Of a stretch of DNA of 64,000 nucleotides, positions 8,654 through 18,170 are shown in pieces. Numbering within the stretch: the stretch's first letter is position 1; each line of letters starts with the position of its first letter. The position numbers were made by a program, and so were the translations under genes. The DNA is from UBA2357 sp041916775 (GTDB taxonomy: Bacteria; Pseudomonadota; Gammaproteobacteria; Burkholderiales; Rhodocyclaceae): positions 62,001-126,000 of the forward strand of contig JAYRYZ010000014.1 in NCBI GenBank assembly GCA_041916775.1, read 5' to 3'. The notes below the pieces were generated by a model. That model had not been told where the DNA came from. It ran no database searches and saw only the letters and a program-made list of their open reading frames with translations.

Positions 8654-9661
8654 TCATTGCGCGCCGGCAACTGCGGGCTTGCCCTCCGGCCAGGCCTTGA
8701 GCAAGCGGGGCAGGCTCAGGAACGTCAGTGGCTGGAACTCGCTGGTGACGACCATCACCTGCTCGTCCGGGTCGATATCCATGCCCTTCGGCCCGCCTTC
8801 CTGCGGGTTGTAGCGGCCGGCGCGGAACGTGGTCTCGTCCATGACGCGGACCGTGCGCTCGGGCATGTGGCGCCCTTGCCATCCTTCGCCGCGCGCGAAC
8901 ACGCACACCGACGGAGCGCCTGCGTCCGCGACCAGCAACAGGCTGTCGTCGCGCGTGAAGCGCAGTCCGTGCGGATAGGCGAGGCCGCGCAGGTGCCCGA
9001 CCGGCGCCGTATCGGCATCAAGTGGCGCGCTGCGGTCGAACAGCAGCACTTCCTGGGTGTTGTGGTTGCTGATCGCGATGCGGCTGCCGTCGTGGCTGAT
9101 TGCCACGCCGTCCGGCACGGCAAGGCTGTGCTTCAGGAGTATGCGATGCGCTTTGGCCGTGAAGGGCGGCGCCGCATCGATGCGATGCTCGGTGACGTGG
9201 TGGCGGTAGTTGTTGCAGACGATCAGCGTCCGCTGGCCGTCGACGACGGCGGTGACCGCGACGGAGCCGGGCGACCGCACCGCGCTGAAGAAGCCGCCGC
9301 GGATCTGGCGGATGGCGCGGGTCGTGCAATCCGCAGTACCCGTGACCGGTGCGGGGAGCCGCAGGAGCGTGACGCGCCCCTTGCGGTTCGCCACCGCAAC
9401 ATGGTCCGCATCGATGAAGTCGACGCCATGCGGTTCGCGCAATGCACGGCAGCGGACCACCTGGCAACCGGACAGGTGCACGACCCGGTCCTCGGCCGCG
9501 CGCGACAGGTCCACGTCGAGCACGAACAGGCAATCGCGCGCGAATCCCGCAAGCGCAATACGGCGGCCATCGGGTGAAAAGCGGACATCCTCCGTGCGCC
9601 GGAAGTCGGCGATCATGGCCATGACCGCCCCGGAGGCTGAGATTTCGAGCGGCGTCTGCAT
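8654..9661 (-). CDS. Beta-propeller (YncE/NHL-like) protein of unknown function
   Basis: Protein of 335 aa built from repeated ~45-residue units with the propeller pattern (VRFSPDGRRIALAG, VAISHDGSRIAISNHN, LRFTRDDSLLLVADAG), so a six- or seven-bladed beta-propeller. No signal peptide or membrane helix is evident. The start at 9661 begins just before the first blade; an upstream in-frame start at 9829 would overlap the divergent ridA and is unlikely. The C terminus carries the segment GGPKGMDIDPDEQVMVVTS. I do not recognise a specific function. It is convergent with fliW and divergent from ridA. Confidence 0.65.
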   Translation of the reverse strand: MQTPLEISASGAVMAMIADFRRTEDVRFSPDGRRIALAGFARDCLFVLDVDLSRAAEDRVVHLSGCQVVRCRALREPHGVDFIDADHVAVANRKGRVTLLRLPAPVTGTADCTTRAIRQIRGGFFSAVRSPGSVAVTAVVDGQRTLIVCNNYRHHVTEHRIDAAPPFTAKAHRILLKHSLAVPDGVAISHDGSRIAISNHNTQEVLLFDRSAPLDADTAPVGHLRGLAYPHGLRFTRDDSLLLVADAGAPSVCVFARGEGWQGRHMPERTVRVMDETTFRAGRYNPQEGGPKGMDIDPDEQVMVVTSEFQPLTFLSLPRLLKAWPEGKPAVAGAQ

Positions 9662-9779
9662 GCGTGTCTTGCGCTGAGGTCGGGCTCCCGATGATAGCGC
9701 GAGTCGTCCCCACGACAATCGCCACACGGTGTGGGGGTACAATCCGCCGCTCCATTGAGACACCCGACGGAGACAGACC

Positions 9780-10160
9780 ATGAGCCGCAGCATCATCGCA
9801 ACCCCCGCCGCACCCGCCGCCATTGGCACCTATTCCCAGGCCGTCAAGGCCGGCAACACCGTGTACGTCTCCGGCCAGATCGGCCTCGACCCGGTCAGCA
9901 TGGAGATGGTCGAAGGCTTCGAGGCGCAAACCGTGCGCGTGTTCGAGAACCTCAAGGCGGTCACCGAGGCTGCGGGCGGGACGCTCGCGGACGCGGTCAA
10001 GCTGACGATCTACCTCACCGACCTCTCGAACTTCGCGAAGGTGAATGAGATCATGGCGCGCTATTTCGCCCAGCCCTATCCCGCCCGCGCCGCGGTCGGT
10101 GTGAAGGAGCTGCCGAAGGGCGCGGTGGTCGAGGCCGACGCCATCCTCGTGCTGGGCTGA
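9780..10160 (+). CDS. ridA: RidA/YjgF enamine/imine deaminase
   Basis: Protein of 126 aa that hydrolyses reactive 2-aminoacrylate and other enamine/imine intermediates released by PLP enzymes, protecting cells from their toxicity. Family signatures are IGTYSQAV at the N terminus, VYVSGQIG, and the C-terminal block PARAAVGVKELPKGAVVEAD, with the arginine that binds the substrate carboxylate and the glutamate that follows. A GGAG ribosome site precedes the ATG. recG starts 19 bp downstream, so the two are probably co-transcribed. Confidence 0.95.
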   Translation: MSRSIIATPAAPAAIGTYSQAVKAGNTVYVSGQIGLDPVSMEMVEGFEAQTVRVFENLKAVTEAAGGTLADAVKLTIYLTDLSNFAKVNEIMARYFAQPYPARAAVGVKELPKGAVVEADAILVLG

Positions 10161-10179
10161 GCCTACCCCCAAGGTCCGC

Positions 10180-12222
10180 ATGGCGGAGGGCGGTTTTCGC
10201 GGCCTCGGCGCACAACTGGTGGCGCAGCTCGCGCGCCTGGATCTGCATCGCGACGCAGATCTGCTGCTGCACCTGCCGCTGCGCTACGAGGACGAGACCC
10301 GCCTGACGCCGATCCGCGACGCCCGCGAGGGTGTCGAGATTCAGGTCGAGGGCGAGGTGCAGTCCTGCGAGGTCGCACCGCGGCCGCGCCGCCAGCTGGT
10401 CGCGCGTATCGCCGACGACTCGGGCAGCCTCGTTGCGCGCTGGCTCAATTTCTACCCTTCCCAGCAGAAGCTCCTCGCGCCCGGCACGCGCGTGCGTCTC
10501 TTCGGTGCGGTGCGCGGCGGATTTCTCGGCGACGAGATGATTCACCCGCGCGTGCGTCGCGTCGAGGTCGGCGAGGCGCTGCCCGACAGCCTCACCCCGG
10601 TGTACCCCACCACCGCCGGCCTCGCGCAGTCGGCGCTGCGCAAGCTCATCGGACGTGCGCTGGAGCGCTTCGACGGCCCCGAGCTGCTGCCCGGCGATGC
10701 CGTGCGCGCGCTCGGCCTGCCGGGCTTCGGCGAGGCGCTGCGGGCGTTGCACCGGCCGCTGCCGGGTGCCGACGCAGAGGCGCTGGAAGCGCGCAAGGAT
10801 CCCGCCTGGCGGCGCATCAAGTTCGAGGAGCTGGTGGTGCAGCAGATCTCGCTGCGCCGCGCCTACAACGCGCGCCGGCTCAAGACCGCGCCGCGGTTGC
10901 CGCCACGCGGCGCGCTCACGCGTGCGCTGCTCGCGGCGCTGCCCTTCGGCCTCACCGGCGCGCAGCAGCGCGCGAGCGCCGAGATCGGCCGCGACCTCGC
11001 CGCGCCATACCCGATGCAGCGCCTGTTGCAAGGCGATGTCGGCTCTGGCAAGACCATCGTCGCCGCACTCGCGATGCTGCAGGCGGCTGAGAACGGACAG
11101 CAGGCGGTGTTGATGGCGCCGACCGAGATCCTCGCCGAGCAGCACTTCGCCAAGCTGCAGGGCTGGCTCGCACCGCTCGGCATCGGTGTCGCCTGGTTGT
11201 CCGGCAGCCGCCGCAAGCGCGAGCGCGAGGCCGAGCTCGCGCGCCTTGCGAGCGGCGAGGTGCTGCTGGCCGTCGGCACCCATGCCCTGATCGAGGACCC
11301 GGTGGCGCTGCCGCGGCTGGGCCTCGCGATCGTCGACGAGCAACACCGCTTCGGCGTGCGCCAGCGCCTGGCGTTGCGCGACAAGGCGCAGGAGGGTGCA
11401 AGCCCGCACATGTTGATGATGTCGGCGACACCGATCCCGCGCACCCTGGCGATGACCCACTATGCCGACCTCGATGTGTCGGTGCTCGACGAGCTGCCGC
11501 CGGGGCGCACGCCGGTGCGTACCCGGCTCGTGTCCGATGGCCGTCGCGACCTGGTCGTGGCGCGTGTGCGCGAGGCCTGCGCGGGCGGACGGCAGGCCTA
11601 CTGGGTGTGTCCGCTCATCGAGGAGTCGGAGGCGCTGCAGCTCAAGACCGCGGAGGAGACCTACGCCAGCCTCGCCGCGGCGCTGCCCGAGCTCGCGATC
11701 GGCCTTGTGCACGGGCGGCTCAAGGCGGCGGAGAAGTCCGCGACGATGAACGCGTTTGCCGCCGGCGCGTTGCACGTGCTGGTGGCGACCACGGTGATCG
11801 AGGTCGGCGTGGATGTGCCCAACGCCAGCCTGATGGTGATCGAGCACGCCGAGCGCTTCGGGCTTGCACAGCTGCACCAACTGCGTGGCCGGGTCGGGCG
11901 CGGTGCCGCCCGCTCCGAGTGCATCCTGCTCTTCGCCCAACCCTTGTCTCAGACCGCGCGTGAGCGCCTGAAGGTGATCTTCGAGAACAGCGACGGTTTC
12001 ATCATCGCGCAGGAGGATCTGCGCATCCGCGGTCCTGGCGAGTTCGTCGGCGCGCGCCAGAGTGGCGTGCCGCTATTGCGCCATGCCAGCCTGGAGCTGG
12101 ATGCTGACATGATCGAGCCGGCGCGGGCGGTCGCGGAGCAGCTTCTGGATGCCATGCCCGAGCATGTCCAGGCGCTCGTCGAACGTTGGTTCGGCGGGCG
12201 TGAAGGGCTGCTGCGGGCATGA
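10180..12222 (+). CDS. recG: ATP-dependent DNA helicase RecG
   Basis: Superfamily 2 helicase of 680 aa that regresses stalled replication forks and processes branched DNA. It has an N-terminal wedge/OB domain (about 1-150), Walker A GDVGSGKT (285-292), the DEQH box (386-389), SATPIPRTLA (motif III region), and the C-terminal motifs VIEVGVDVPNA and QLRGRVGRG (motif VI), followed by the TRG region. Length matches the family. It follows ridA by 19 bp. No clear terminator follows; 184 bp without a gene separates it from the efflux genes. Confidence 0.97.
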   Translation: MAEGGFRGLGAQLVAQLARLDLHRDADLLLHLPLRYEDETRLTPIRDAREGVEIQVEGEVQSCEVAPRPRRQLVARIADDSGSLVARWLNFYPSQQKLLAPGTRVRLFGAVRGGFLGDEMIHPRVRRVEVGEALPDSLTPVYPTTAGLAQSALRKLIGRALERFDGPELLPGDAVRALGLPGFGEALRALHRPLPGADAEALEARKDPAWRRIKFEELVVQQISLRRAYNARRLKTAPRLPPRGALTRALLAALPFGLTGAQQRASAEIGRDLAAPYPMQRLLQGDVGSGKTIVAALAMLQAAENGQQAVLMAPTEILAEQHFAKLQGWLAPLGIGVAWLSGSRRKREREAELARLASGEVLLAVGTHALIEDPVALPRLGLAIVDEQHRFGVRQRLALRDKAQEGASPHMLMMSATPIPRTLAMTHYADLDVSVLDELPPGRTPVRTRLVSDGRRDLVVARVREACAGGRQAYWVCPLIEESEALQLKTAEETYASLAAALPELAIGLVHGRLKAAEKSATMNAFAAGALHVLVATTVIEVGVDVPNASLMVIEHAERFGLAQLHQLRGRVGRGAARSECILLFAQPLSQTARERLKVIFENSDGFIIAQEDLRIRGPGEFVGARQSGVPLLRHASLELDADMIEPARAVAEQLLDAMPEHVQALVERWFGGREGLLRA

Positions 12223-12406
12223 GCCCGGGTGGTGTGCCGCTTGCGCGCGATAGCCGTAAGGTCGGTCGTCATCCGGCTGCAGCGGTGTGCGGTGTATCAT
12301 TGCATGCTTATGAATGGTGCCCGTATCCAAGCGCCATTCGTCCGACCCTTGAGCGTATCCGGCATCCTGCCGCTGTGCGCCTCCCCACCCCTGAGTGACT
12401 CGCCCG

Positions 12407-13585
12407 ATGCGTCATCGCCTGCTGGCCCTGTTGATCCTCGCTGCCGCGATCGCGGTGTTCGTCTTCCTCAAGTCCTCCCGTCCGGAGGCGCCCAAGGTCG
12501 AGGCGCGAGAGCGCACCTGGCGGGTCGCGGTCATCCCGGCGCAGCCGCGCGCGGCGAGCCCCTCGCTCACCCTCTACGGGCGCATCGAGGCCCCCGACCG
12601 GCTGCGCGTCGCGGCGCCAGTTGCGGGGCGGGTGCTGGAGGTGCAGGTGCGCGATGGTGCAAAGGTGGTTGCTGGCGCACCGTTGGTGAGAATGGACCCG
12701 CGCGACCTCGAGCCGCGCGTCGCCCAGGCGCGCGCGGAGCTGGAGCGCGAGCGGGTGCGTGCCCGCCACGACCGCGAGGCGATGGTGCAGGAGCAGAAGC
12801 TGCTGACGCTTGCCGAGACCAAGCTCGCCCGCTTCGACACCCTCACCACTGCGAGGCTCGGGGCGCAGAGTGTGGCCGACCAGGCGCGCGAGGATGTCGC
12901 CCGGGCGCGGCTCGCGCTTACCCAGCGCGAGCAGGCGGTGGCCGAACATCCTGCCCGGCTCGCCCAGGCCCAGGCGAAGCTCGACGAGGCGGTGCGCGAC
13001 CGCGATCGTGCCGCAGTCGCCGCGCCCTTCGATGCCAAGGTCGGCAAGGTCGAGGTCGCCGCCGGGGATCAGGTCCAGCCCGGCCAGACGCTGCTGAGTC
13101 TCTATGCCTCGGATGCGCTCTACCTGCGCGCCAAGCTGCCGGCCACGCACACTGCGGAGCTACGTGACGCGCTTGCACGCGGCGAACGCCTGCACGCCGA
13201 GGCGCAGTTCGGCGAGCGGCGCCTCACGCTGGTGCTGGAGCGGATTGCCGGCGAGGCGGACGCGCGCGGCGTGGACGTGCTGTTGCGGCTGGAGGACGGG
13301 GATGGCGTGCCCTCCGGTGCCTTCATGAACGCCGTGCTCACCCGCCCGCTCGTGGAGGGGGTGCTGTCCCTGCCGTTCTCGGCGTTGCATGGCGGAGACC
13401 GGATCTACCAGGTGGTGGACGGTCGGCTCAAGGGGCTGGCGATCAGCCGCGTCGGTGAACTGCGCGAGGGTGGCGAACCGCGCCTGCTGGTGCGCGTGCC
13501 AACCTTGGACGAGGGGGCCGAGGTGATGACCACGCATCTGCCCAATGCGCTCGATGGCCTGGCGGTCGAGGCAGTCCGGCCATGA
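12407..13585 (+). CDS. RND efflux periplasmic adaptor (membrane fusion protein)
   Basis: HlyD/AcrA-family adaptor of 392 aa. An N-terminal membrane anchor (about 5-22) is followed by the first half of the lipoyl domain (VAAPVAGRVLEVQVRDGAKV), a long alpha-helical hairpin, the second lipoyl half (AAPFDAKVGKVEVAAGDQV), then beta-barrel and membrane-proximal domains. A GTG at 12395 is an alternative start four codons earlier. The stop overlaps the pump gene start (ATGA), so the two subunits are translationally coupled. No outer-membrane factor gene is nearby. Confidence 0.88.
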   Translation: MRHRLLALLILAAAIAVFVFLKSSRPEAPKVEARERTWRVAVIPAQPRAASPSLTLYGRIEAPDRLRVAAPVAGRVLEVQVRDGAKVVAGAPLVRMDPRDLEPRVAQARAELERERVRARHDREAMVQEQKLLTLAETKLARFDTLTTARLGAQSVADQAREDVARARLALTQREQAVAEHPARLAQAQAKLDEAVRDRDRAAVAAPFDAKVGKVEVAAGDQVQPGQTLLSLYASDALYLRAKLPATHTAELRDALARGERLHAEAQFGERRLTLVLERIAGEADARGVDVLLRLEDGDGVPSGAFMNAVLTRPLVEGVLSLPFSALHGGDRIYQVVDGRLKGLAISRVGELREGGEPRLLVRVPTLDEGAEVMTTHLPNALDGLAVEAVRP

Positions 13586-16500
13586 GGCAGCCCGGGTTGC
13601 TTGCGGCGCTGCTGCGCCATCGGGTCGCCGCCAACGTGCTGATGCTGATCGCGTTGCTCGCCGGCGTGCTGGGTATTCTGCGCATGAACGTGCAGTTCTT
13701 CCCCAGCTTCGAGCTAGACATCATCAGCGTGCGCGTGCTGTGGAGCGGGGCCGCGGCCGAGGATGTGGAGCAGGGCATCACCACGCCGCTGGAAGAGCGG
13801 CTGAAATCGGTCGATGCGGTCAAGAAGATGACCTCGACCTCGGCCTTCGGGGTGGCGAGCATCACCATCGAGCTCGAGGAGGGGAGCGACCCGCTGCTCG
13901 CGCTCGACCAGGTACGCCAGCGTGTGGATGAGTTCCGCAACCTGCCGCGCGACGCCGAGACGCCGCAGGTGAGCCGCGTCTCCCGCTACGAACCGATCGC
14001 ACGCCTGCTGGTGCGCGGCGGCGACGTCGCCGAGTTGCGTCCCTGGGTGCGCAGTTTCGAGACCGAGCTGCTCGCCGGCGGCATCGACAGGATCAACTTC
14101 ACCGGCCTGCCGGAGGAACGCATCGCGATCGAGGTCCCGTCGCTGGTGCTCGAGACGCTGGGCTTGTCGCTGGTCGAGGTCGGTGACCGTGTCGCGGCGC
14201 TCGCCCGTGACGTGCCCGCCGGCGTGGCCGGCAGGCAGGACGGCGCACGCGACATCCGCGGGCTGGAGCAGCGGCGCAGCGCACTGGCCTTCGAGGATCT
14301 CTCCATCATCGGTGATGCGCGCGGCCAGGTACGGCTCGGCGATGTCGCACAGATCGTGCGCGAGCCGCGGCCAGGATCGCTGGCGCTGTTCGAGAAGGGC
14401 GACCCGGTGGTTGAGCTGCAACTGCAGCGCGCCGAGAGCGGCCACTCGCTGCGTGCTGCCCAGGCGTTCGACCGCTGGCTCGCCGATACCAGCGTGCGAC
14501 TGCCGCCAGGGCTCAAGCTCGAGGTGTTCGACACCCAATGGGAGCTGATCCGCGACCGGATCTCCTTGCTCGTGAACAACGGGCTGTCCGGGCTCGTCGT
14601 GGTGGCGGCGGTGTTGTACTTCTTTCTGCCCGGGCGCATCGCGCTGTGGGTGATCGTCGGGGTGCCGACCGCGTTCATGGCCACGTTGGGGCTGATGCTG
14701 CTGCTGGGCGGTACGATCAACATGATGAGCCTCTTCGCGATGATCATGGCGCTGGGGGTGATCGTGGATGACGCGATCGTCGTCGCCGAGGACGCCGACA
14801 CTCACCGGCGCATGGGCGAGCCCCCCGAGCACGCCGCGCTCGGCGGTGCGCGACGCATGCTGTGGCCGGTGATCGCGTCCTCGCTGACGACGGTGGCGGC
14901 CTTCCTGCCGCTGATGATGGTGGGTGGCATCATCGGCAACATTCTCTACGACATCCCTTTCGTGATGGTGGTGGTGATCCTGGCATCGTTGCTGGAGTGC
15001 TTCCTGATCCTGCCCGCGCACCTGAAGCATGCGCTCGCGGGGCGCGACAGCCATGCCTCGCGCCTGCGCCAACGGCTCGACGCCGGCTTCGAGGCCTTCC
15101 GCGAGCGCTTCTTCCGGCCGCTCGTCACCCGCGCCCTGGCCGCGCGCAGCGTCACCGTGTCGATCACGCTGGCGGTGATGATCGGGGCGATCGGTTTGCT
15201 TGCCGGTGGGCGCATCGGCTTCGTGTTCTTCCCGACTCCAGAAGGGCAGGTCCTGTATGCAAATGCAACTTTCGTCGCCGGCACGCCGAGAGCGCAGACG
15301 GAGCGCTTTCTCGCGGATCTGGAGCGCGCCCTGTACGCAGCCGAGGCGGAGCTTGGCGGCGGGCTGGTGCGCACCGCGGTGACCCGCCTCGGGGGCACGA
15401 TCGGTTCCGGCGGCAGCAGCGCCAGCGGTGACCAGCTCGCTTCGCTGATCGTCGAGCTCATCCCGCCGGATCAGCGCGAGGTGCGCAACGAGCGCTTCCT
15501 CGCCACCTGGCGCGAGCGCATCGCCCAGCCGCCGGGGCTGGAGAGCCTCACCTTCGTCGCGCGCCAGTCCGGCCCGCCGGGGCGGGATCTCACCGTGCGC
15601 TTGGTGGGCGACGATGCCGAGGTGCTGAAGGCGGCCGCGCTCGACCTGGCCGAGACGCTGAAGGGTATCCCCGGGGTGTCGGATCCCGAGGACGACATGC
15701 CCTTCGGGCGCGAGCAGCTGGTGTATCGCCTCACGCCTGCGGGCGAGGCGCTGGGGCTCACCACCGAAAGCCTCGGGCGGCAACTGCGCGCGGCTTTCGA
15801 CGGCACGCTCGCGCAGCTGGTGCAGGTCGGTCGCGACGAGCTGGAGGTGCGCGTGCTGCTGCCGCAGGACGAGCGCGAGCGGCTCGATGTTTTCGAGCGC
15901 ATGGTGGTGCGTACCCCTGCCGGCGACTTCGTGCCGCTCGCGACGGTGGCGGAGTGGACCGCGCGCCGCGGCTTCGAGGCGCTGCGCCATGCCGAAGGGC
16001 GGCTCGCGGTCGAAGTGTCGGGCGAGGTGGACAGCAGCCGCAACAACGCCGAGGCCATCCGCGCCGAGCTCGCACGCGAGGCGCTGCCGGCGCTGGCAGC
16101 GCGCTACAACGTGAGCTACAGCTTCGAAGGGCGCGCCGCCGACCAGCGCGAGACCATGGGCGACATGGCCACCGGGCTGGCGATCGGCCTGGGGCTGATC
16201 TACCTGGTGCTGGTGTGGTCGTTCGAGTCGTGGTCGTGGCCGCTGGTGGTGATGACGGCGATCCCGCTCGGGCTCGCAGGGGCGATCTACGGGCACTGGC
16301 TGATGGGGCTGGATCTCACCATCCTGTCGATGTTCGGCCTCTTCGGCCTTGCGGGCATCGTCGTCAACAATTCGATCATTCTGGTGACCTTCTTCAACGA
16401 TCTGCGCAAGAAAGGCATGACGGTGAATGACGCCCTCGTGGGCGCGGCCTGCGGCCGGCTGCGTGCGGTGCTGATGACCTCGCTCACGACCATAGGCGGG

Positions 16501-16683
16501 CTCGCGCCCCTGCTCTTCGAGCGCTCGCTGCAGGCGCAATTCCTCATCCCGATGGCGACCTCGATCGCGTTCGGGCTGGGTTTTTCCGCGCTGTTGATCC
16601 TGTTCTTCGTGCCGGCGCTGTTATCCTTGCTGGAAAGTCTCAAACAGCGACTCGCAGGACGCCCGCTGGTCGCTGCAGGTTGA
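13582..16683 (+). CDS. RND efflux pump inner-membrane subunit (AcrB/HAE1-like)
   Basis: Proton-driven transporter of 1033 aa with the RND layout: 12 transmembrane helices and two large periplasmic loops after TM1 and TM7. Signs of the family are the N-terminal NVLMLIALLAGVLGI helix, the TM4 segment GVIVDDAIVVAEDADTH carrying the two proton-relay aspartates, and the C-terminal half GLAGIVVNNSIILVTF. Substrates cannot be predicted. It partners with the adjacent adaptor. The outer-membrane channel must come from elsewhere. The long open frame on the opposite strand (13714-16539) is a codon-bias shadow. Confidence 0.93.
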   Translation: MRQPGLLAALLRHRVAANVLMLIALLAGVLGILRMNVQFFPSFELDIISVRVLWSGAAAEDVEQGITTPLEERLKSVDAVKKMTSTSAFGVASITIELEEGSDPLLALDQVRQRVDEFRNLPRDAETPQVSRVSRYEPIARLLVRGGDVAELRPWVRSFETELLAGGIDRINFTGLPEERIAIEVPSLVLETLGLSLVEVGDRVAALARDVPAGVAGRQDGARDIRGLEQRRSALAFEDLSIIGDARGQVRLGDVAQIVREPRPGSLALFEKGDPVVELQLQRAESGHSLRAAQAFDRWLADTSVRLPPGLKLEVFDTQWELIRDRISLLVNNGLSGLVVVAAVLYFFLPGRIALWVIVGVPTAFMATLGLMLLLGGTINMMSLFAMIMALGVIVDDAIVVAEDADTHRRMGEPPEHAALGGARRMLWPVIASSLTTVAAFLPLMMVGGIIGNILYDIPFVMVVVILASLLECFLILPAHLKHALAGRDSHASRLRQRLDAGFEAFRERFFRPLVTRALAARSVTVSITLAVMIGAIGLLAGGRIGFVFFPTPEGQVLYANATFVAGTPRAQTERFLADLERALYAAEAELGGGLVRTAVTRLGGTIGSGGSSASGDQLASLIVELIPPDQREVRNERFLATWRERIAQPPGLESLTFVARQSGPPGRDLTVRLVGDDAEVLKAAALDLAETLKGIPGVSDPEDDMPFGREQLVYRLTPAGEALGLTTESLGRQLRAAFDGTLAQLVQVGRDELEVRVLLPQDERERLDVFERMVVRTPAGDFVPLATVAEWTARRGFEALRHAEGRLAVEVSGEVDSSRNNAEAIRAELAREALPALAARYNVSYSFEGRAADQRETMGDMATGLAIGLGLIYLVLVWSFESWSWPLVVMTAIPLGLAGAIYGHWLMGLDLTILSMFGLFGLAGIVVNNSIILVTFFNDLRKKGMTVNDALVGAACGRLRAVLMTSLTTIGGLAPLLFERSLQAQFLIPMATSIAFGLGFSALLILFFVPALLSLLESLKQRLAGRPLVAAG

Positions 16684-16702
16684 GCCCCATCCAGAATCTC
16701 CG

Positions 16703-17260
16703 ATGCATGAACTGAGCCTGCCCAAACGCTGGCTGATGCGCCCGCCGCGCGCCAGCGTGCCACCCCATCTGCTGGGCTGGCTGACCGACCCGCACTCTCT
16801 CACGGCGCGCATCAAGGCCCGCTGCGAAGCCTTTCGCGTGCAGGTGCTGCGCCAGGCGCTGGACCACCCGCATCCCGACGAGGCGATCCTGTTCAGCCTG
16901 CGCCCGCGCGATCTGGTATGGGTGCGCGAGGTGCTGCTCCTCGCCGACGAACGACCGGTGGTGTTCGCCCGCTCCATCCTGCCGCGCGGCCATGTGAGTG
17001 GCACCTGGAACCTCTTCCACCGCATCGGCAACCGCCCGCTGGGGGCTGCGCTGTTCGCCAACCCCGCGGTGGTACGCGCACCGCTGAGCTGCGCGTGCCT
17101 CGATCGGCGCGACGCGCGCTATCATCACGCCTTGAAGGCGCATCGACCGGATGCCGTACCGCCAGTGCTGTGGGCGCGGCGTTCGGTGTTCCGGCTGCGC
17201 AGCCGCGTGTTGCTGGTTTCGGAAGTCTTCCTGCCGACGATTGCAGATCTGCCCAAATGA
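16703..17260 (+). CDS. ubiC: Chorismate pyruvate-lyase UbiC
   Basis: Cytosolic enzyme of 185 aa that converts chorismate to 4-hydroxybenzoate plus pyruvate, the first committed step of ubiquinone synthesis. Recognisable features are LPKRWLMRPPRASVPP at the start, the REVLLLADERPVVFARSILP core (active-site arginine region) and the C-terminal LLVSEVFLP. The start follows the RND gene by 19 bp. The stop overlaps ubiA (ATGA), consistent with the classic ubiCA operon. Confidence 0.93.
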   Translation: MHELSLPKRWLMRPPRASVPPHLLGWLTDPHSLTARIKARCEAFRVQVLRQALDHPHPDEAILFSLRPRDLVWVREVLLLADERPVVFARSILPRGHVSGTWNLFHRIGNRPLGAALFANPAVVRAPLSCACLDRRDARYHHALKAHRPDAVPPVLWARRSVFRLRSRVLLVSEVFLPTIADLPK

Positions 17261-18141
17261 ACGCTTCGACTTCCTGGCGGCTTGCCGAGCGGCTGCCGCA
17301 TTACTACCGCCTCACCCGGCTGGACAAGCCGATCGGCATCCTGCTGTTGCTGTGGCCCACGTTGTGGGCACTGTGGATCGCCGCCGACGGCTTACCGCCG
17401 CTGCACATCCTGCTGATCTTCTGCCTCGGCACGGTGCTGATGCGCTCGGCGGGCTGCGTCATCAACGACTTCGCCGATCGCGATTTCGACGGTCACGTCG
17501 AGCGCACCCGGCTACGCCCGCTCGCGACCGGCGCAGTGTCGCCGCGCGAGGCACTGGCGCTGGCGGGCGGGCTCGCCGTCGTCTCCTTCCTGCTGGTGCT
17601 GCCGTTGAAGCCGATCGTGCTGTGGCTGTCGCTTCCGGCGGTGTTCCTCGCGGCGAGCTACCCCTTCACCAAGCGCTTCCTCGCGATCCCGCAGGCCTAT
17701 CTCGGCATCGCCTTCGGTTTCGGCATCCCCATGGGCTTTGCCGCGATTCAGGGCACGGTGCCGGCCATCGCGTGGTTGATGCTGCTCGCCAACATCTTCT
17801 GGGCGGTGGCCTACGACACCGAATACGCGATGGTGGACCGGCCCGATGATCTCAAGATCGGCATCCGCAGCTCGGCGATCACCTTTGGCCGCTTCGATGT
17901 GGTGGCGATCATGCTGTGCTATGCGGTGGCGTTCGGCCTGCTGGCCTGGGTCGGCATGCTCGCGGGACGCGGCGCGGCCTTCTTTGCGGGGCTCGTGGTC
18001 GCGCTGGCCTTCGCCGGCTACCACTACACCCTGATCCGCGGACGCGAGCGCTCGCGCTGCTTCAAGGCCTTCTTGCACAACAACTGGGTGGGCGCGGTGA
18101 TCCTCGCCGGCCTGCTCGTCGATTACGCGCTCGGCCGCTAG
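17257..18141 (+). CDS. ubiA: 4-hydroxybenzoate polyprenyltransferase UbiA
   Basis: Integral membrane prenyltransferase of 294 aa that attaches the polyprenyl chain to 4-hydroxybenzoate. The two Mg-diphosphate-binding motifs are present: N70-D71-F-A-D74-R-D-F-D78 and, later, AYDTEYAMVDRPDDLKIGI. About eight to nine hydrophobic helices are visible. The start at 17257 overlaps the ubiC stop; an open frame extending to 16918 is a shadow within ubiC. Confidence 0.96.
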   Translation: MNASTSWRLAERLPHYYRLTRLDKPIGILLLLWPTLWALWIAADGLPPLHILLIFCLGTVLMRSAGCVINDFADRDFDGHVERTRLRPLATGAVSPREALALAGGLAVVSFLLVLPLKPIVLWLSLPAVFLAASYPFTKRFLAIPQAYLGIAFGFGIPMGFAAIQGTVPAIAWLMLLANIFWAVAYDTEYAMVDRPDDLKIGIRSSAITFGRFDVVAIMLCYAVAFGLLAWVGMLAGRGAAFFAGLVVALAFAGYHYTLIRGRERSRCFKAFLHNNWVGAVILAGLLVDYALGR

Positions 18142-18170
18142 GCCTCGCGCAAACACTCGGGAACCATCGA

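Noticed and set aside
13714..16539. 941-codon open frame antisense to the RND pump
   Set aside because: It mirrors the high third-position GC of the real gene, encodes a histidine/arginine-rich low-complexity product and has no ribosome site.
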